NCBI GenBank assembly: GCA_900316745.1
Contig: ONEB01000013.1
Coordinates: 1-57,068 of the forward strand
Origin: an uncultured Eubacteriales bacterium
GTDB lineage: Bacteria; Bacillota; Clostridia; Oscillospirales; Oscillospiraceae
DNA: 57,068 nucleotides
Direction of reading: 5' to 3'
Each line of letters starts with the position of its first letter. The stretch's first letter is position 1. The position numbers and the translations under genes are program-made. Under the pieces are notes generated by a model. It did no database searches, was not told the DNA's origin, and saw only the letters and a program-made list of their open reading frames with translations. Positions 49,966-57,068 of the stretch are shown here, piece by piece.

Positions 49966-50756
49966 GCTTCCTGTCTCCATTTTCTGAAAGTCTCCGGCGT
50001 CAGATTGCACATGGCGTCGATGAGCCGGGTGCGAAAGCTGGCGTTCCCCTCTCCGGTCCGCAGCCGCCTTTGGGCAATCTCGGCGCAGACGCTCATGGTC
50101 TCCGCCGCCGCGGCCGCCGCCAGAAGCGGACGATCCGGGTTCGCGGCCAGAAAGGCGCCGGTGAGGGCGCTGAGCATACAGCCCGCCCCCGTCACAAGGC
50201 AGAGCATGTCGCTGCCGCCCTGTACCCGAAGGACCTGCTCCCCATCGGTAACCAGATCCGTCTCCCCGGTCTGCAAAACCACAGCGCCGGTCTGTTTCGC
50301 CAGAAGGCGGGCGTTTTCTCCGTCGCCCTCCGGAAGGTCGGCAGTGTCCACCCCGCGCTCCCCGGTCTCTCCGGTGCGCAGGGCACGGATCTCACTCCGG
50401 TTGCCGCGAATGACCGTAGGCTCTGCTTCCCGAAGCAGCAGCCCCGCCGTTTCCCGGCGAAAACCGGAGGCTCCGACCCCCACGGGATCCAGCACAATGG
50501 GCTTGTCCGCTGCAGAGGCGGCCTTCCCGGCAAGTAGCATGGCCTCTTTTCTGGAAGTGCTGAGGGTGCCGAGATTCAGCACCACGGCGTCCGCCATGGA
50601 TGCGATCTGCGCGGTCTCCTCCGGAGCGTCCGCCATGATGGGTGATGCGCCTGCTGCCAGCAGCAGATTGGCGCAGTCGTTTGCGGTGACGTAATTTGTG
50701 ATCGTATGGACCATCGGGCGCAGCCGCCGGACGTTTGATAGGTATTCAGAAGACAT
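49962..50756 (-). CDS. thiM: Hydroxyethylthiazole kinase
   Basis: A 264-residue ThiM, which phosphorylates salvaged thiazole (THZ). Motifs: VHTITNYVTANDCANLLLAA, GASPIMADAPEE, PIVLDPVGVGASGFR, RGNRSEI and the catalytic-cysteine segment VTGAGCMLSAL. It lies 22 bases after thiW and overlaps thiE, forming a thiazole-salvage set. No thiG, thiC or thiS is seen, so this operon serves precursor salvage, not synthesis. Confidence 0.95.
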   Translation of the reverse strand: MSSEYLSNVRRLRPMVHTITNYVTANDCANLLLAAGASPIMADAPEETAQIASMADAVVLNLGTLSTSRKEAMLLAGKAASAADKPIVLDPVGVGASGFRRETAGLLLREAEPTVIRGNRSEIRALRTGETGERGVDTADLPEGDGENARLLAKQTGAVVLQTGETDLVTDGEQVLRVQGGSDMLCLVTGAGCMLSALTGAFLAANPDRPLLAAAAAAETMSVCAEIAQRRLRTGEGNASFRTRLIDAMCNLTPETFRKWRQEA

Positions 50757-50778
50757 GGGAAGCTCCTTTTTTCAGGCG

Positions 50779-51309
50779 TCAGGCGTCCAGCCTCGCCTGC
50801 ATTTTGCTGAGGGTGCCTCCGGACTGCAGCGCCGCGATGACGAGGCCCGCGATGATGCTGCCGCCGGTAGTGGAGATCAGAAACGGGATGATATATGCAT
50901 AGAAGGCCACGGCGGCCGCGTCCACGTTCATGAACAGGGTGGCGATGGGGTAGGCGCAGAGGCCGCCCAGCACGCCGGTGCCGAAGATCTCCGCAAGCAG
51001 CGTCACGGGCAAAGCGGCGGACTTGCCCTTCATGGCCTTGTAGGCGAGACCGCAGAGCAGCGCGCCGATCATGCTGCCAGGGAAGGCCATGAGGCTGCCG
51101 AGGCCCAGCAGATTTCTCAGAAGGCTGGCTGCGAAGGCCACGCCCACGCCCCATGCGGGGCCCAGGAACACGGCGCAGAGGATGTTCACGATATGCTGCA
51201 CCGGGGCGCAGCGGCTGCCGAAGACCGGGAAGGAAAGCAGGCTTCCCACCACGGCGACGGCGGTAAAGACGGCGGCAAGCGCCAGCTTGCGGGTGTTGGT
51301 TTTTTTCAT
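50779..51309 (-). CDS. thiW: Thiazole-precursor ECF transporter S component (ThiW)
   Basis: A 176-residue membrane protein with five to six hydrophobic segments, matching ThiW: VGSLLSFPVFGSRCAPVQHI and AFAASLLRNLLGLGSLMAFP are characteristic. ThiW is an S component of the ECF system and is thought to import the thiazole moiety, consistent with the adjacent thiM. The ATG at 51307-51309 follows AAAGGAG; an in-frame extension into the leader is rejected. It is the first gene after the TPP riboswitch. Confidence 0.93.
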   Translation of the reverse strand: MKKTNTRKLALAAVFTAVAVVGSLLSFPVFGSRCAPVQHIVNILCAVFLGPAWGVGVAFAASLLRNLLGLGSLMAFPGSMIGALLCGLAYKAMKGKSAALPVTLLAEIFGTGVLGGLCAYPIATLFMNVDAAAVAFYAYIIPFLISTTGGSIIAGLVIAALQSGGTLSKMQARLDA

Positions 51310-51486
51310 GGTAATTCTCCTTTGAATGATGAAACGGCTGTTTGTCGTTTCCGATTTTCGGTCGAGGCTCACTGGCCTCCTCTCACGCCGGAACACGGCT
51401 TCCCTCGCTGTTTTTCAGACCTGAGGCGCTCCCCTCCTGCCTGCCGCTGTGCGGAAACTGCCGTTCCCTCCCTTCAAAATGAGAAT

Positions 51487-51521
51487 GAAAAAACCGAAGC
51501 ACCCTGATCGGACGCTTCGGT
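51487..51521 (-). terminator. Riboswitch-controlled terminator
   Basis: ACCGAAGC pairs perfectly with GCTTCGGT around a 13-base loop, followed by six U on the minus strand, starting 12 bases beyond the TPP aptamer. This is the expression platform: TPP binding would favour termination before thiW. Confidence 0.85.
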
Positions 51522-51532
51522 AAAAAATCGAA

Positions 51533-51611
51533 TCCCTACGTTGGCATGATCCAAATCAGGTCAGTGGGTCGAAGGTCGTCCTTCCTCTCAGCTCAAACGA
51601 GCTCCCCATCG
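51533..51611 (-). promoter_or_regulatory. TPP riboswitch (THI element)
   Basis: The minus strand reads GATGGGGAGCTC, then the conserved GCTGAGAGG, ACCCACTGACCTGATTTGG, ATCATGCCAACG and TAGGGA, the canonical TPP aptamer. It precedes the thiamine salvage operon. Confidence 0.97.
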
Positions 51612-51634
51612 ATCACTATGCGGTTATCGGCATC

Positions 51635-51663
51635 ATTATAGTATAGATCCCAGTATATTGCAA
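51635..51663 (-). promoter_or_regulatory. Promoter of the thiamine salvage operon
   Basis: TTGCAA (51658-51663), 17-base spacer, TATAAT (51635-51640) on the minus strand, with the expected start about 20 bases before the TPP aptamer. Confidence 0.85.
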
Positions 51664-51703
51664 GATAAAATCCACACCATACTCGAGTTTCTTGCTCGTA
51701 AAG

Positions 51704-51740
51704 AAAAACCGCCTGTCTCTCCGAAGAAAAACAGACGGTT
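51704..51740 (-). terminator. Terminator near-identical to the cytX terminator
   Basis: AACCG-C-CTGT with ACAG-A-CGGTT and a U-tract on the minus strand; the core is almost the same as the hairpin at 47,209. It would end transcription from the small ORF at 51,836. Confidence 0.7.
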
Positions 51741-51835
51741 TCGGCAGGGGGAGAGTGCTTCCCTTTCGTTTTGATGCACATCATTTCCCGTCAGGCCCAT
51801 TCAGTTCAAGACCATACCGTCATTCTGCAGACGCG

Positions 51836-52045
51836 TTAGCCGGACACCAGATTTACCGTCCTGCCTTCAAAGAAGCCTCGGATATCCAGATACGATACAT
51901 TCTCACCCATGATTTGATAGCTTTTAACTCGATCTCGAAAGATATCATGCTCATGTATGGGCTCAACATTTTTTGTGATCTGGTTTAGGATCTCTATCCC
52001 CTTGCGATTCCATACCAAAGCGCCGACGTAGTCCTCTTGCGTCAT
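51836..52045 (-). CDS. Small hypothetical protein (69 residues)
   Basis: An ATG-initiated frame of 69 residues (MTQEDYVGALVWNRKGIEIL..., EPIHEHDIFRDRVKSYQIMG) with plausible protein composition and a terminator downstream. Its AT-richer codons differ from the surrounding vitamin genes and match the adjacent mobile-element ORF. I do not recognise a family. It could be a truncated accessory gene of an integrated element. Confidence 0.45.
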   Translation of the reverse strand: MTQEDYVGALVWNRKGIEILNQITKNVEPIHEHDIFRDRVKSYQIMGENVSYLDIRGFFEGRTVNLVSG

Positions 52046-52095
52046 GCCAAGATCTCTTAATTTACAGAATCCCCAATTTTTAAGGAGGTTTTTCT

Positions 52096-52818
52096 ATGGA
52101 ACAACACACAAAATACTTGAATTACGATGTTTCCGGGAGCGATCGGAAACTGCTGGTTCACACGATCGCGGCACACACACATATACCTTTCAGCTATCTG
52201 GGAGCACCTTCTTTTTCGTATGAGGTAGGGCCTTACCGGATAGACAGCAAAGGGGTGGTGTATGCAGACGACTCTGTGGAGCCAACTACGTTAACACAGT
52301 TGTAGCAAGCGCTGGAAGAGCATCAGTTCTTTGCGTTAGACGCAAAACTGGAATGCGATCAACCGGAAGAGGCCGCCGGAGTCAGTATTTCCCTTCCTGT
52401 TTCTCTGTTTTCGCAGCAGAACCTCGAAAATCTGCAGAATCTGCTGATTTCCAAGGGAGATCTGATCCGAAAGGCCCTGGAGGTCGACGCTCTGCCTGTT
52501 GAGGTTCAGGAGAATCAAATCTTATTCCCCTGGTTCGATCGTCAGCTGTCCGAGGAGGAAACGAAGGCATACACACACTTTGTTGCATCCCTGTGTGCCC
52601 TTGCCCGGAATCAGCACAAGATTGCATGCAAGCAGAAGCCTACAGTGAATGAGAAATATACATTCCGCTGCTTTCTGCTACGGCTGGGTTTCATTGGTCC
52701 TGAGTACAAGGATGAGAGAAAGATCCTGCTCCGCAATCTTTCCGGGTCTTCTGCTTACAAGCAGGATCTCGTCAACGCATCCGATTTGTTCGACAGCAAG
52801 TTGATTCCCCAGACTTAA
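52096..52818 (+). pseudogene. Mobile-element 'virulence' family ORF interrupted by one amber codon
   Basis: A 241-codon frame with a good AAGGAGG site. Codon 70 is TAG, but the frame continues without shift to a TAA at 52818. The product before the stop (KLLVHTIAAHTHIPFSYLGA, SYEVGPYRIDSKGVVYADD) and after it (LLRLGFIGPEYKDERKILL, NLSGSSAYK) resembles a roughly 260-residue protein common in Clostridia conjugative elements, often labelled 'virulence protein'. A single nonsense mutation is the simplest reading; amber readthrough cannot be excluded. A terminator follows. Confidence 0.72.
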
Positions 52819-52845
52819 AAATTTAACAGTCACAGAAACGAAAAG

Positions 52846-52885
52846 AGGGCGGATTCCGCGCAAAAAATAGCGTGAAATCCGCCCT
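52846..52885 (+). terminator. Terminator after the amber-interrupted ORF
   Basis: AGGGCGGATT (52846-52855) pairs with AATCCGCCCT (52876-52885), followed by TAAAT. Confidence 0.7.
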
Positions 52886-52902
52886 TAAATATCCTCAATA
52901 AT

Positions 52903-52933
52903 AGGGGGTCGGAGGTTCAAGTCCTGTCGATTG
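52903..52933 (+). other. tRNA 3'-end-like fragment, possible att site
   Basis: GGTCGGAGGTTCAAGTCCTG resembles a tRNA T-arm and 3' end (closest by eye to a tRNA-Arg), but no anticodon or acceptor 5' half precedes it. Integrated elements leave such fragments at their att sites. It sits at the right end of the mobile-element debris. Confidence 0.5.
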
Positions 52934-53007
52934 GTTTAAATATCTTTTTGTTATATCCTAAAAATGAGGCCCAAAAAGAGCCCGCAAACCGTTGAAAAAT
53001 AAAGAAA

Positions 53008-53060
53008 TCTGACCGAAATATCCATTTCGGTCAGACAATGTGGTCCGAGTGTTCATAACG
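53008..53060 (+). repeat. Terminator and degenerate copy of the repeat's right end
   Basis: The hairpin TCTGACCGAAAT/ATTTCGGTCAGA (53008-53019 with 53024-53035) is followed by TGTGGTCCGAGTGTTCATAA, resembling TGTGGTACGAGTGTAGATAA at the right end of repeat copy 3. It is the main feature of the gene-free interval 52,819-53,215. Confidence 0.5.
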
Positions 53061-53217
53061 TACTTGATAAAAACAATTCCGGCGGTCAGCACACATTTTC
53101 CAAACTTTTTCTCAGCACATTCGTTTTTTCTTGCAGGGAGCTGGTCTGCTGCGCTTTGAAGAAGAATGCAGGCGGCCGGCTGTGCACCGGGCCAACAGAT
53201 CAGTTGAACGCAAGGGC

Positions 53218-53246
53218 TTGATATACTGCCATATTTCGGTTAGAAT
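53218..53246 (+). promoter_or_regulatory. Promoter of the thioesterase-lplA-regulator unit
   Basis: TTGATA (53218-53223), 17-base spacer, TAGAAT (53241-53246), 42 bases before the thioesterase ATG. Confidence 0.75.
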
Positions 53247-53287
53247 ACAGGTAACCAAGAAAAATGAAGGATTCGGAGGGATTTGTC

Positions 53288-53674
53288 ATGCTTAAAATCA
53301 ACATTCAGGGACACGCGGAATGTACGGTCAACGACCGGAACACAGCCGCCAGTGTCGGGTCCGGCGATTTGCATGTCTTTTCGACGCCCTACATGATCGC
53401 CCTGATGGAAGAGGCCGCGCAGAACTCGGTCGCGCCGGAACTGGAAGAGGGGCAGAGCACGGTCGGCACCGGGCTCTCCGTCAGCCATGAGGCCGCGACC
53501 CCCGTGGGGATGAAGGTCTGGGCGGAGAGCCGGCTCACCGCGATCGACGGCCGCAAGCTCACCTTCGAGGTCCGCGCCTTTGACGAATGCGGCCTGATCG
53601 GCCAGGGAACCCACGAGCGCGTGATCATCAAGAGGCAGCGCTTCCTGGAAAAAGCCGAAGCAAAGAAGGGCTGA
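53288..53674 (+). CDS. FlK-like hotdog thioesterase
   Basis: A 128-residue hotdog-fold thioesterase like fluoroacetyl-CoA thioesterase FlK: VGSGDLHVFSTPYMIALMEE, then STVGTGLSVSHEAATPVGMK and GLIGQGTHERVII. It hydrolyses small acyl-CoAs; the real substrate in such bacteria is unknown. The ATG at 53288 is seven bases from GGAGGG; an upstream in-frame ATG lacks a site. It is first in a unit with lplA and an AcoR-like regulator, suggesting a link to acyl-CoA or lipoate-dependent metabolism. Confidence 0.88.
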   Translation: MLKINIQGHAECTVNDRNTAASVGSGDLHVFSTPYMIALMEEAAQNSVAPELEEGQSTVGTGLSVSHEAATPVGMKVWAESRLTAIDGRKLTFEVRAFDECGLIGQGTHERVIIKRQRFLEKAEAKKG

Positions 53675-53717
53675 GGGGCGCTCCGTCTGCGCTCTGCAGG
53701 AAAGGAGGGAACGCGCG

Positions 53718-54704
53718 ATGCCCGTGCATTACCTGGAAACGGGTTCTGTGGATCCATGCTATAATCTCGCGCTGGAACAGTATGTTCTGGAACACTTCCG
53801 CGAGGGCGACTGGCTGCTGCTCTGGCAGAATGCCAACACCGTCGTCATCGGGCTGAACCAGAACACGGCAGAGGAGATCAACGCCGCCTTCGTAGAAAAA
53901 CACGGCGTCACCGTGGTGCGGCGAATGACGGGCGGCGGCGCGGTATACCACGATCTCGGAAACCTCAATTACTCCTTTATCTGCGACGTGGGGAACGCGG
54001 AGGAGCTCACGATCCGGCGCTTTACCGACCCGGTCTGCCGGGCGCTGGCCGCCATGGGCGTGGACGCGGAGACCAGCGGAAGAAACGACATTCTCGTCGG
54101 CGGGAAAAAGGTCTCCGGTGTGGCGCAGCGGATCACGAACGGCAGGGTCCTCCACCACGGCACGCTGCTCTTCGATTCCGACCCGGCCATGATTGAGGGC
54201 GCGCTGAAAGCGGACCCGGCAAAGTTCCGCTCCAAAAGCGCCAAATCGGTTCGCTCCCGCGTGGGGAACATCCGGGACTATCTCCCCGCGGACGCAGACC
54301 TCGCGCAGTTTCGGGAGCGGCTGCTCCGGGAGCTCACGCAGGACGGTATGCTCCGTGAGACGCTCACTGACGAGGAGTTGGCGGCCGTGCGGAAGCTGGC
54401 GGAGGAGAAGTACCGCAGCTGGGAGTGGACCTACGGGCGCAGCCCGGACTTTGAGATGAAAAACCGGCGGCGCTTTCCGGGCGGCACCCTGGAAGTGCGG
54501 ATGAACACGCACGAGGGGCGCATCCAGGAGATCGCCTTTTACGGGGACTACATGGCAGCGGCGCCGAACACCGCCCTGTGCGAGGCGCTGCGGGACGTCC
54601 CGCTGACACGGCAGGCCCTGGCGGAGACGCTGGCGGGCTTTGACATCGGCGCGCTCTTCGGCGCGATCACGGCGAAAGAGATCACGGAAACAATACTGGG
54701 CTGA
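53718..54704 (+). CDS. lplA: Lipoate-protein ligase
   Basis: A 328-residue LplA: NLALEQYVLEHFREGDWLLL, the lipoyl-AMP loop RRMTGGGAVYHDLGNLNYSF, and the catalytic lysine region NDILVGGKKVSGVAQ, plus a C-terminal accessory domain of about 90 residues. It activates free lipoate with ATP and attaches it to lipoyl domains or the glycine-cleavage H protein. None of these acceptors is in the window. AAAGGAGG precedes the start. Its product would serve a dehydrogenase complex such as acetoin dehydrogenase, which AcoR-type regulators control. Confidence 0.94.
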   Translation: MPVHYLETGSVDPCYNLALEQYVLEHFREGDWLLLWQNANTVVIGLNQNTAEEINAAFVEKHGVTVVRRMTGGGAVYHDLGNLNYSFICDVGNAEELTIRRFTDPVCRALAAMGVDAETSGRNDILVGGKKVSGVAQRITNGRVLHHGTLLFDSDPAMIEGALKADPAKFRSKSAKSVRSRVGNIRDYLPADADLAQFRERLLRELTQDGMLRETLTDEELAAVRKLAEEKYRSWEWTYGRSPDFEMKNRRRFPGGTLEVRMNTHEGRIQEIAFYGDYMAAAPNTALCEALRDVPLTRQALAETLAGFDIGALFGAITAKEITETILG

Positions 54705-54714
54705 GGGGTGGAAT

Positions 54715-56643
54715 ATGGACATTTCAAAAATGACAGCGCTCTGGGCGGACTACGTCTTTGAGGGCAAGATGAGCCCCGAGGTCCGGGCTCCTATCGCCGA
54801 ATCCTGGCGCAGATGCCGGGCGGCGGGGCTCAACCCCTCCGGGGGCGAGGGGCGGCATATCGACGCAAACGTGCTCGAGAGCGCACGGACGGCAAACAAG
54901 CTTTTTCTGGAGATTGCCATCCCCGTCATGCGGCAGGTTTTTGACATCATCCGCGCTTCCGGCTTTCTCGTCGTGCTGACCGACAGCGCGGGCTATCTGC
55001 TGGAGATGATGGGGGACGAGGAGATCGTCTCCCGCTCGCAGGACATGCGCTTCATGCCGGGCGCCATGTGGAGCAATCTGGAGGTTGGCACCAACGCCAT
55101 CAGCGTGGCGCTGGACTATGACATCCCGATCCAGATGGTGGGGCCGGAGCACTACTGCGTCACGCACCACGGCTGGACCTGCTCCGCCGCGCCCATCCAT
55201 GGGCCGAACGGCGAAATCGTGGGCTGCATCAACATCTCCGGAGATATTGGCAAGGCGCACCCGCACACGCTCGGCATGGTACAGGCGGCGGCCATCGGCA
55301 TCGAGGGGCAGATCCGCCAAGCCTACAACGCTCAGATGATGAACGCGGCGCTGGAGAGCAGCCGGGACGGCATCCTGTTCCTGGACCAGAATCGCGAGCC
55401 CTTCTGGATGAACAGCGCAGCGGAGAAACTGCTGAAGACCGACCTTGCGGGACTGCGCCGCATAGGACTGGAGGGCATCGTCAAGAGCGTCGGCCTGGAA
55501 AACAAAAACTGGAAAAGCGGCGAACCCTTCGTCTCTGACAACATGGCCCTGCATATCGGTGATGAGACCATCTACTGCAGCATCGTTGTCACCCCGCTGA
55601 CGGAATATGAACGGGCCTACAGCGTCACGCTTCGCCCGCAGACCCAGCTGATCAGCTCAGTCAACAAGCTCTCCGGCAACCGCGCCGTTTTCACCTTCCG
55701 CAGCATTCTCACCGAAAACGACAGCATGAAAAAGACCCTGGCCCTGGCGGCAAAGTTTGCCCGCTATGAGGGCAATATCCTGATCCAGGGCGAGAGCGGG
55801 AGCGGCAAGGAGGTGCTGGCCCAGGCGATCCACAACGCAAGCCGGAACGCCGACGGGCCCTTTGTCGTGGTCAACTGCGCGTCCATTCCGCGCGAGCTTT
55901 TCGAAATGGAGCTCTTCGGCTATGAGGCCAGCGCCTTCCCCGGCAGAGCCGCGGAGGGCAAGCCCGGCCGCTTTGAGCTGGCAGACAACGGCACGCTGTT
56001 TCTCGACGAGGTCTCCAACATGCCGCTGGAGATGCAGCAGAAGCTCCTGCGGGCGGTGGAAACCCACAGCATCCAGCGCCTCGGCAGCACGCAGCCCATC
56101 CAGCTCGACATCCGCATCATCGCCTCCACCAGCCAGCAGCTGAGTCGACTTGTCGAGCGGGACAGCTTTCGCAGGGACATGTATTTCCGCCTGAGCAGTC
56201 TCAAGCTGGACATCCCGCCCCTGCGGGAGCGGCCGGAGGATCTTGCGCTCTATGCCGAGTATTTTCTGCGCGGGCTGAACGAGAGCAGCTCCGACACCCC
56301 GAAGAGCATGACGCCGGAATTTCTGGAGGGACTGCGCGCCTATGACTGGCCGGGCAATGTGCGCGAGCTGCAAAACAGCATTGCCCGTGCCTATTACAGC
56401 AGCGCGGGCAGCACGCTGACAAGCGAGAACCTTGTCCTGTCACTGGAGCGGCGAGAGCCGGAGGCCCCAGCCGACGCCCCCCTCCTGTCCAATGCGGGGG
56501 AGGGGGGGATCATCGCCGCGCTGACCATCTGCAACGGGGATGTGGACGCCGCCGCCGAGCGCCTCGGCATCAGCCGCGCCACGCTCTACCGCCGCATGAA
56601 GAAGTACGGCATCATCCCGCGCCTGATCAAGCAGAAGCCCTGA
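54715..56643 (+). CDS. AcoR-like AAA+ transcriptional regulator with degenerate GAFTGA loop
   Basis: A 642-residue regulator with the layout of AcoR-type activators: N-terminal IAESWRRCRAAGLNP, GAF domain (about 60-200), PAS domain (about 215-320), AAA+ domain (GESGSGKEVLAQAIHNAS, GTLFLDEVSNM, then the arginine-finger region DMYFRLSSLKLDIPPLRERP) and a Fis-type helix-turn-helix (NGDVDAAAERLGISRATLYR). The sigma-54 contact loop GAFTGA is replaced by SAFPGR (406-411), which should prevent normal sigma-54 activation. It may act with the housekeeping sigma factor or as a repressor. It follows lplA by ten bases. The ATG at 54715 has GGGGTGG upstream. Confidence 0.9.
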   Translation: MDISKMTALWADYVFEGKMSPEVRAPIAESWRRCRAAGLNPSGGEGRHIDANVLESARTANKLFLEIAIPVMRQVFDIIRASGFLVVLTDSAGYLLEMMGDEEIVSRSQDMRFMPGAMWSNLEVGTNAISVALDYDIPIQMVGPEHYCVTHHGWTCSAAPIHGPNGEIVGCINISGDIGKAHPHTLGMVQAAAIGIEGQIRQAYNAQMMNAALESSRDGILFLDQNREPFWMNSAAEKLLKTDLAGLRRIGLEGIVKSVGLENKNWKSGEPFVSDNMALHIGDETIYCSIVVTPLTEYERAYSVTLRPQTQLISSVNKLSGNRAVFTFRSILTENDSMKKTLALAAKFARYEGNILIQGESGSGKEVLAQAIHNASRNADGPFVVVNCASIPRELFEMELFGYEASAFPGRAAEGKPGRFELADNGTLFLDEVSNMPLEMQQKLLRAVETHSIQRLGSTQPIQLDIRIIASTSQQLSRLVERDSFRRDMYFRLSSLKLDIPPLRERPEDLALYAEYFLRGLNESSSDTPKSMTPEFLEGLRAYDWPGNVRELQNSIARAYYSSAGSTLTSENLVLSLERREPEAPADAPLLSNAGEGGIIAALTICNGDVDAAAERLGISRATLYRRMKKYGIIPRLIKQKP

Positions 56644-56767
56644 GCGGGCGCTTATGCAGGATGCCCACAGCGGCAAAAGGGCACGGTGGCGCAGCCTGTC
56701 GCGGGACAGGCCGGTAAGCGCCCTGTCCCGGTGGAAGGATCATCCGGCAAACTGCACATATGGAGAC

Positions 56768-56811
56768 ATGAGAAAAACGCCCCGAAAGTCGGAGCGTTTT
56801 TCTCATTTTTG
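56768..56811 (+). terminator. Terminator after the AcoR-like gene
   Basis: ATGAGAAAAACGC (56768-56780) pairs with GCGTTTTTCTCAT (56794-56806), followed by TTTTT. A second GC-rich hairpin (GGGACAGG/CCTGTCCC) lies just upstream near 56,700. Confidence 0.85.
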
Positions 56812-56974
56812 CATGGATGGTGAGACGAAATGAGACGCGTGAGATTTTGTCTCAAAAATGGGAATAATTGAGAGCCACACTTTGGGCATTGTTTAACAAT
56901 CCTTAAATAATGTCCAAAAGAAACTTCAAAAAATGACTGTATTGTAGAAAATGGCCAAACAACCCATTCCTGCA

Positions 56975-57003
56975 TTGAGAATCTTGCGAGATAATTGTAT
57001 ACT
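56975..57003 (+). promoter_or_regulatory. Promoter reading out of the window
   Basis: TTGAGA (56975-56980), 17-base spacer, TATACT (56998-57003). Its gene lies beyond the right edge. No sigma-54-type promoter was found in this interval. The rest of 56,644-57,068 contains only terminators and AT-rich sequence. Confidence 0.65.
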
Positions 57004-57068
57004 ATTCACAGAGGACAAAGGCTTTTGTCCCACGGAAAAGCGGCCGGCGCGATCTGCTCCGCCGCCGC

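Noticed and set aside
56652-56975. Minus-strand frame of 107 codons with a CPKCG motif
   Set aside because: It runs through two terminator hairpins, has no ribosome site and no neighbour in phase; the cysteine pattern is probably chance.
56880-57010. Possible sigma-54 promoter (TGGC...TGCA) downstream of the AcoR-like gene
   Set aside because: The spacing between GG and GC does not match the -24/-12 consensus, whereas a good sigma-70-type promoter is present.
1-57068. CRISPR array, rRNA or complete tRNA gene
   Set aside because: No regular short repeats with spacers, no rRNA-like sequence, and only a tRNA 3'-like fragment were seen by eye.

Overview
The window (57,068 bases, GC-rich, tight operons with ATGA and TGATG stop/start overlaps, strong GGAGG ribosome sites) looks like a chromosomal segment of an anaerobic Firmicute of the class Clostridia, most likely an Oscillospirales/Oscillospiraceae-type gut bacterium. 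That placement is an inference from gene content: formyl-THF synthetase, THF and TPP riboswitches, ECF-type vitamin transporters, a GPH sugar symporter with a glucan phosphorylase, and remnants of typical Clostridia mobile elements.

Region 1 (1-10.4 kb) is a one-carbon/folate block on the minus strand: formate-THF ligase (fhs), methenyl-THF cyclohydrolase (fchA), a FolD-type dehydrogenase, a formate/nitrite-type channel, a THF riboswitch, a folate-type ECF S component and a FolC fused to 5-formyl-THF cyclo-ligase. Upstream lie ketopantoate hydroxymethyltransferase (panB, a methylene-THF user) and a KdgT-type permease, with a divergent LysR regulator. Near-identical CATAGGC/GCCTATG palindromes precede fhs and panB and a half-site lies in the lysR promoter, so these units probably form one regulon.

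Region 2 (10.5-15.4 kb) holds small regulatory units: a BFD-like [2Fe-2S] protein, two TetR regulators, a metallo-beta-lactamase-fold hydrolase, a CooC-like ATPase and an AEC-family transporter.

Region 3 (15.4-31.0 kb) is the most distinctive part: a Desulfovibrio-type molybdenum aldehyde oxidoreductase (mop) with a large set of putative maturation genes in two divergent operons. The minus operon encodes a MobA/MocA-like nucleotidyltransferase fused to a ModE-type DNA-binding domain, a histidine phosphatase-HD fusion, XdhC, a G3E GTPase, a radical SAM protein, a molybdopterin-binding protein and an ABM monooxygenase. The plus operon encodes a 93-residue unknown, Mop, a multi-cluster Fe-S/disulfide-oxidoreductase-like protein, a small zinc-ribbon redox protein, a methyltransferase, a C-GCAxxG-C-C protein and a phenylacetate-CoA-ligase-like enzyme.

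Region 4 (31.3-33.6 kb) is a four-gene operon (PNPOx-like flavoprotein, HxlR regulator, radical SAM protein, nitroreductase). Region 5 (33.7-46.5 kb) is a beta-glucoside/beta-glucan utilisation locus: GH3, GH94 phosphorylase, clan GH-A hydrolase, GH1, SGNH esterase, GPH symporter, a decayed xylulokinase and an AraC regulator. Three identically spaced operator/-10 arrangements mark its regulon.

Region 6 (46.5-53.3 kb) contains a thiamine-precursor salvage operon under a TPP riboswitch (thiW-thiM-thiE-thiD-cytX), bordered by mobile-element debris: an IS200-type transposase fragment, an integrase tail, an ORF interrupted by one amber codon, a tRNA-like 3' fragment, and one of three copies of a dispersed repeat made of an XRE-protein tail plus a terminator. 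Region 7 (53.3-57.1 kb) has a FlK-like thioesterase, lipoate-protein ligase and an AcoR-like AAA+ activator whose GAFTGA loop is degenerate. No rRNA, intact tRNA or CRISPR array was seen.
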